The translations under genes and the position numbers were made by a program. Under the pieces are notes generated by a model. The model ran no database searches. It saw only the letters and a list, made by a program, of their open reading frames with translations, and was not told the DNA's origin. Shown piece after piece: positions 5,311 through 8,784 of a DNA stretch of 8,784 bases (position 1 is the first letter of the stretch; each line of letters opens with the position of its first letter). The stretch comes from SIG440 sp045532055. Its GTDB lineage: Bacteria > Bacillota > Clostridia > Monoglobales > Monoglobaceae. The DNA is taken from the NCBI GenBank assembly GCA_045532055.1, contig JAZSFF010000020.1:1-8784 (forward strand). Direction: 5' to 3'.

Positions 5311-6747
5311 TTACTTTTTCCATGTATTTCTTGAGAACAATACCAAAATGGGGAATATCTCCAGTCTGCCTATTATCATAACAAAGGTGAGAACCATCTT
5401 GGAAAGAGGCGAATATATAGAGAAGTTCCTAATCGGTCCCACCATAGAAAGTCCGGGCCCTATATTACTGAGCGTAGCCACAACTGCCGTAAAGTTGGTG
5501 GTGAAATCAAAATTATCAATACTAATAATCAACAGTGCCAACACAAATATAAATGCATATGCCACAAAAAATACATTGACTCCCCTCAAGGTTTCATGTT
5601 CCAGGGGTCTGCCGTTCATTTTTACCTTTATTGTGCTTTTGGGATGTGCCAGCACCTTTATTTCCTTGACTATACTCTTAAAAAGTATCATTATCCTTGA
5701 CACTTTCATCCCGCCACCTGTACTTCCGGCACAAGCGCCACAGAACATCAGGCACACAATCACCGTTTTGGATAGCTGTGGCCACAAATCAAAGTCCACT
5801 GTAGAATATCCGGTTGTAGTTATTATTGAAGACACTTGAAAAGCTGCATGCTTAAGTGCATCACCTGTCCCCATGAACATATGCCTTATATTAAAGAAAA
5901 TAATTGCAACAGATAACACAATGATACCCAGATATGTCCATACTTCTTCCATTTTAAAGGCGTTTTTCACTCTACGCATAAGCATAAGATAATAGAAAGA
6001 AAAATCTATTCCAAATATAACCATAAATACAGTTATTACCACCTGTATATATGAGGAATAATCTGCAATGCCCGAATTTCTGATACCAAAACCGCCTGTA
6101 CCTGCAGTGCCAAAGCTGAGTGTAGCCGCCTCAAACCAGTCAAGTCCACCTAACATAAGGAATACTATTTCAAGAACAGTAAATGATATATAAATTCCGT
6201 AAAGTATTTTTGCGGTTGTACTGACTCTGGGAACCAGTTTGCCCACAGATGGTCCGGGGCTTTCCGCCCTGATAAGGTGCAAATTATTCCCTCCGGACAG
6301 CGGCAGGAGTGCAACAAGGAATACCAGAACCCCCATGCCGCCAATCCAGTGTGTAAAGCTGCGCCAAAAAATCATTGATTTTGGCAAAGCTTCCACATCC
6401 GAGAGAATGGATGCACCTGTTGTGGTGAATCCTGATGCTGTCTCAAAAAGTGCATCAATAAAATTGGGTATGCTGCCTGACAAAACAAAAGGAAGTGCAC
6501 CAAAAACACTCATAACAATCCAGCTTAGTGCAACGGCAACAAACCCTTCTTTAGCGAACATGGATTTATGCTTTGTCTTTATTGATATCAGCGGCAATCC
6601 TGCCACCAAACAAAGAATGGTACATATTGCAAAAACCCATTTGCTTGGTTCGTCATAAATCAATGCACATATAAATGGCAGAACCATTGCCGCAGCCTCA
6701 ATATTTAGAACACAGCCAAGTACATGGCAAATAACTCTGTAGTTCAT
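5311..6747 (-). CDS. trkH: TrkH-family potassium uptake channel subunit
   Basis: This is an integral membrane potassium channel/transporter of the TrkH/KtrB family, 478 aa, close to E. coli TrkH (483 aa). It has the family's four repeated membrane-pore-membrane units, each with a selectivity-filter glycine: TTTGAS (108-113), GTAGTGGFG (213-221), ITTTGYST (309-316) and LSNIGPG (426-432). The segment CAGSTGGGMK (338-347) belongs to the gating region of the third unit. It should sit in the cytoplasmic membrane and be gated by the TrkA ring. Its ATG follows the trkA stop after 9 bases, and the ribosome site AGAGGT overlaps that stop, so the two are translated together. A terminator follows directly. 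The C terminus is short after the last filter and ends in FSRNTWKK, normal for the family. Confidence 0.96.
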   Translation of the reverse strand: MNYRVICHVLGCVLNIEAAAMVLPFICALIYDEPSKWVFAICTILCLVAGLPLISIKTKHKSMFAKEGFVAVALSWIVMSVFGALPFVLSGSIPNFIDALFETASGFTTTGASILSDVEALPKSMIFWRSFTHWIGGMGVLVFLVALLPLSGGNNLHLIRAESPGPSVGKLVPRVSTTAKILYGIYISFTVLEIVFLMLGGLDWFEAATLSFGTAGTGGFGIRNSGIADYSSYIQVVITVFMVIFGIDFSFYYLMLMRRVKNAFKMEEVWTYLGIIVLSVAIIFFNIRHMFMGTGDALKHAAFQVSSIITTTGYSTVDFDLWPQLSKTVIVCLMFCGACAGSTGGGMKVSRIMILFKSIVKEIKVLAHPKSTIKVKMNGRPLEHETLRGVNVFFVAYAFIFVLALLIISIDNFDFTTNFTAVVATLSNIGPGLSMVGPIRNFSIYSPLSKMVLTFVMIIGRLEIFPILVLFSRNTWKK

Positions 6748-6756
6748 ATCTTACCT

Positions 6757-8115
6757 CTAATCAAGTATATCACTTATATCCTTAAATCCTTTGTTTGTGG
6801 TCACCACAATAACCGTATCCCCGGGCAGTATCATATCCTTACCTCTGGGAGTAATAATCACGCCATTTCTGTTTATGCAGGCAATAATTATACCGGATTT
6901 AAGGGAGAGACTTTCAATGGTTTTGCCTGATACCGGTGAATTCTCAATTATTCTGAATTCCAAAGCCTCCGCCTTTCCGTCAAGTACATAATGCATAGTT
7001 TCAATATTACAGCCTATTGTATTATTCATCGCACGGACAAATCTCACAATATACTCTGCGGTTATGTTCTTGGGATATATTATGGTGTCAAGTCCCAGAT
7101 TTCTTATAACCTCTTCATAGGCAATTCTGTTTATCTTGGTGATTACCTTGCCGCTTGTTTTAGACTTTGCATAAAGGGACAACATAACATTTTCTTCATC
7201 AATGTTGGTAAGGGAAACGAAGGACTCTGCCTGTTCAATCCCCTCTTCAAGAAGAAGTCTGTTTTCAGTTCCGTCACCATTTATAATGGTAGCCTTTGGC
7301 ACAAGGTTGCAAAGTTCTTCGCATCTTACAGGATTTTGTTCTATAATCTTTACGTCAATCCCTGACTTTATCAGATTATGTGCAAGATAAACCGCAGTGG
7401 TTCCACCGCCCACAATGGTTGTATCTTTTACCTTATTGGTTTTGATTCCTATCTTTTTAATAAAATACGCAGCATCCTTAATGGTTGCAACGATACTTAT
7501 AAAGTCACCTGTCTTCAACACAAAATCGCCGCCAGGGATAAATACTTCTTCTCCCCGCTCAACACCGCACACCAGAATGTCACAGTTGAGCTTGTTGCTT
7601 ATATCAACCACTTTCAGGTCGCTCAAGGGTGAACCCTCGTTAATCTTGAACTTGAGAATTTCAACTCTACCCTTTGCAAATGTGTCAATCTGTATTGCTG
7701 ACGGAAATCTGAGTGCTCTTGCCATTTCAACTGCAGCGGTAAACTCAGGATTTATAATCATAGCAAGACCCAAATCCTCTTTGAACAGGTGCAATTCCTT
7801 TGCATATCCTGGGTTTCTCACCCTTGCGATAGTTTTGCAGCCACTGAGTTTTCTCGCAATAAGACAGGTAAGCAGGTTAACCTCGTCCGAGCCAGTAACC
7901 GCAATAAGGATATCTGTCTCTCTGATACCCGCCTCCTCAAGAACATCAATATTAGCACCACTGCCAAAAACACCCATTACATCATAAGTGTTTACCACAT
8001 CCTGCAAAATATTGTGTCTGATATCCACAACAGTAATATTATGATTTTCTTCTCGGCTGAGACGTTCCACCAGCTTTTCGCCGACTTTTCCCACGCCTAC
8101 AACAACAATATTCAT
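6757..8115 (-). CDS. trkA: TrkA potassium uptake regulatory protein with two RCK modules
   Basis: This is a cytoplasmic nucleotide-binding subunit that gates TrkH, 452 aa, near the 458 aa of E. coli TrkA. It has two tandem modules, each a Rossmann RCK_N domain followed by an RCK_C domain. The first has the dinucleotide loop VVGVGKVG (5-12) and the acidic end of strand 2 at Asp31; RCK_C spans about 135-225. The second has IVGGGTTA (234-241) and Glu259, with RCK_C about 370-452. The second loop, GGGTTA, departs from GxGxxG at its third glycine, so that half may bind nucleotide differently. The start at 8115 is supported by AGGGGA eight bases upstream. Two-module TrkA pairs with TrkH in this operon, rather than single-module KtrA. 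Ligand (NAD(H), ATP/ADP or c-di-AMP) cannot be read from the sequence. Confidence 0.96.
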   Translation of the reverse strand: MNIVVVGVGKVGEKLVERLSREENHNITVVDIRHNILQDVVNTYDVMGVFGSGANIDVLEEAGIRETDILIAVTGSDEVNLLTCLIARKLSGCKTIARVRNPGYAKELHLFKEDLGLAMIINPEFTAAVEMARALRFPSAIQIDTFAKGRVEILKFKINEGSPLSDLKVVDISNKLNCDILVCGVERGEEVFIPGGDFVLKTGDFISIVATIKDAAYFIKKIGIKTNKVKDTTIVGGGTTAVYLAHNLIKSGIDVKIIEQNPVRCEELCNLVPKATIINGDGTENRLLLEEGIEQAESFVSLTNIDEENVMLSLYAKSKTSGKVITKINRIAYEEVIRNLGLDTIIYPKNITAEYIVRFVRAMNNTIGCNIETMHYVLDGKAEALEFRIIENSPVSGKTIESLSLKSGIIIACINRNGVIITPRGKDMILPGDTVIVVTTNKGFKDISDILD

Positions 8116-8173
8116 AATTTATCCCCTATCAAAAAATAAATATAGCCTTTAATCATCATTATAAAACAGCTAC

Positions 8174-8202
8174 ATTATACCAATTTTCTTTTATAAAGTC
8201 AA
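8174..8202 (-). promoter_or_regulatory. Promoter of trkAH
   Basis: Near-consensus sigma-A promoter: TTGACT (8197-8202), a 17-base spacer and a perfect TATAAT (8174-8179). Transcription should start near 8167, giving a leader of about 52 bases. I see no regulatory structure in this leader, so the pair looks expressed at a steady level. Confidence 0.85.
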
Positions 8203-8210
8203 GATTGATA

Positions 8211-8235
8211 ATGCGGCAATATACCATTACCGCAT
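8211..8235 (-). terminator. Hairpin after the membrane protein gene, probable weak terminator
   Basis: Two 10-base arms (ATGCGGTAAT and ATTGCCGCAT on the minus strand, with one G-U pair) enclose a 5-base loop, starting two bases after the stop codon at 8238-8240. The tail TATCAATCTTGACTTT is only moderately U-rich, so termination may be partial. It ends eight bases before the trkA -35 box and could instead be an operator. Confidence 0.6.
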
Positions 8236-8237
8236 AA

Positions 8238-8784
8238 TTAACCATTTCTCTCAATTTTATTGATTTCCTTACTTGCTCTCACAATCATATAAACAGCCAC
8301 CGCCAAGACAAAAATACATACCGATGCACCCGTTGACACCGTCATTGTTTGCCGAAAGGTCTCTGTAGTATCCTCACCGAACGCCGCCACCATTGCAGCC
8401 TCAAGCGATAGAAGAGACACCACCGCAGAAGACATACTTATTGCCTTTGCGGCAGACATTATAGGGCTGTCAAACCGTCTGTATCTGACTACATTTATCA
8501 TTGCCACTGTCATTGCTGTAAAAGTGTATGCCGCCATAGCTATAACGGGAATGTAGCTGTGTTTTATCAGCACACCTCTGCGTACTATATAAAAAACAAT
8601 TACTGCAAGTGCCTGGTTCATTATAAGGAGAAGTATTCCACAAAATCGATATCTTTGAAATTCTTTCAGCTTATCCCTGCCTACTTCGTCACTGGAGGTG
8701 TTTCTTATCAAAAATATCCTCATCATTATAAGCAAAAAGTAATAAATCGCCAAAGCATAAAACCACGCCGCCCTGTAGACTATA
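8238..8784 (-). CDS. Unrecognised multi-span membrane protein, 5' end cut by the window edge
   Basis: I do not recognise this family. In all, 181 residues are visible and the frame stays open to the right edge, with residues such as YRAAWFYALAIYY continuing a membrane segment, so the true start lies outside. A TTG at 8753 is possible but sits inside that segment and is not convincing. About five hydrophobic segments are seen: one at the edge (AIYYFLLIMM), then around GILLLIMNQALAVIVFYIV, IPVIAMAAYTFTAMTVAM, SMSSAVVSLLSLEAAMVAAF and SVCIFVLAVAVYMIV. Charged loops lie between them (SSDEVGRDKLKEFQRYR, RYRRFDS) and the protein ends in a charged tail, KEINKIERNG. No catalytic or transport motif is visible. 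It precedes trkA in the same direction but is separated by a hairpin and a strong promoter, so a shared function is not implied. Confidence 0.75.
   Translation of the reverse strand, partial: IVYRAAWFYALAIYYFLLIMMRIFLIRNTSSDEVGRDKLKEFQRYRFCGILLLIMNQALAVIVFYIVRRGVLIKHSYIPVIAMAAYTFTAMTVAMINVVRYRRFDSPIMSAAKAISMSSAVVSLLSLEAAMVAAFGEDTTETFRQTMTVSTGASVCIFVLAVAVYMIVRASKEINKIERNG

Noticed and set aside
8116..8167. c-di-AMP (ydaO-type) riboswitch before trkA
   Set aside because: Such riboswitches often control potassium genes in Firmicutes, but the leader is only about 52 bases from a clear promoter and shows no matching structure.
1..8784. CRISPR arrays, tRNA or rRNA genes, insertion sequences, attachment sites, frameshifted genes
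   Set aside because: I saw no repeat-spacer arrays, RNA gene folds, transposase-like frames or terminal inverted repeats. Every gene identified has an intact frame or is cut only by a window edge.

Overview
The window looks like a piece of chromosome from an anaerobic, low-GC Firmicute, most likely a gut or plant-polysaccharide-degrading Clostridium of the Lachnospiraceae type. This rests on the AT-rich spacers, strong AGGAGG-type ribosome binding sites, near-consensus sigma-A promoters, and a glycyl-radical propanediol dehydratase of the kind known from Clostridium phytofermentans and Roseburia inulinivorans. The species cannot be named from the sequence. Every gene lies on the minus strand, so the layout is read from right to left.

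Right part (8784 to about 5264): the 3' part of an unrecognised multi-span membrane protein runs in from the right edge and ends in a 25-base hairpin. A near-perfect promoter follows (TTGACT, 17 bases, TATAAT). It drives trkA and trkH, the regulatory and channel subunits of a Trk potassium uptake system, and a rho-independent terminator closes the pair.

Left part (about 5260 to 1): this is the start of a bacterial microcompartment (BMC) locus of the glycyl-radical, fucose/rhamnose type (GRM5-like). In order of transcription it encodes a B12-independent 1,2-propanediol dehydratase, its radical-SAM activase, a PduU/EutS-type shell protein, a PduV/EutP-type small GTPase and, after a second promoter, a FucA-type class II aldolase cut by the left edge. 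The expected chemistry is L-fuculose-1-phosphate or L-rhamnulose-1-phosphate cleaved by the aldolase to DHAP and lactaldehyde, lactaldehyde reduced to 1,2-propanediol by a reductase not seen here, and propanediol dehydrated to propionaldehyde, which the shell sequesters. Other shell proteins, the CoA-acylating aldehyde dehydrogenase, an alcohol dehydrogenase and PduL would be expected beyond the left edge.

The observations most worth following are: a 17-base perfect repeat upstream of both BMC-locus promoters, shifted by 11 bases (about one helical turn) relative to the -35 box, which suggests one shared activator; a cysteine-rich C-terminal extension on the aldolase; and a short activase without the ferredoxin-like insert usual in dehydratase-type activases. 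The enzyme system itself belongs to a known class. The shared regulatory element and the aldolase tail are the parts I cannot match to anything described.
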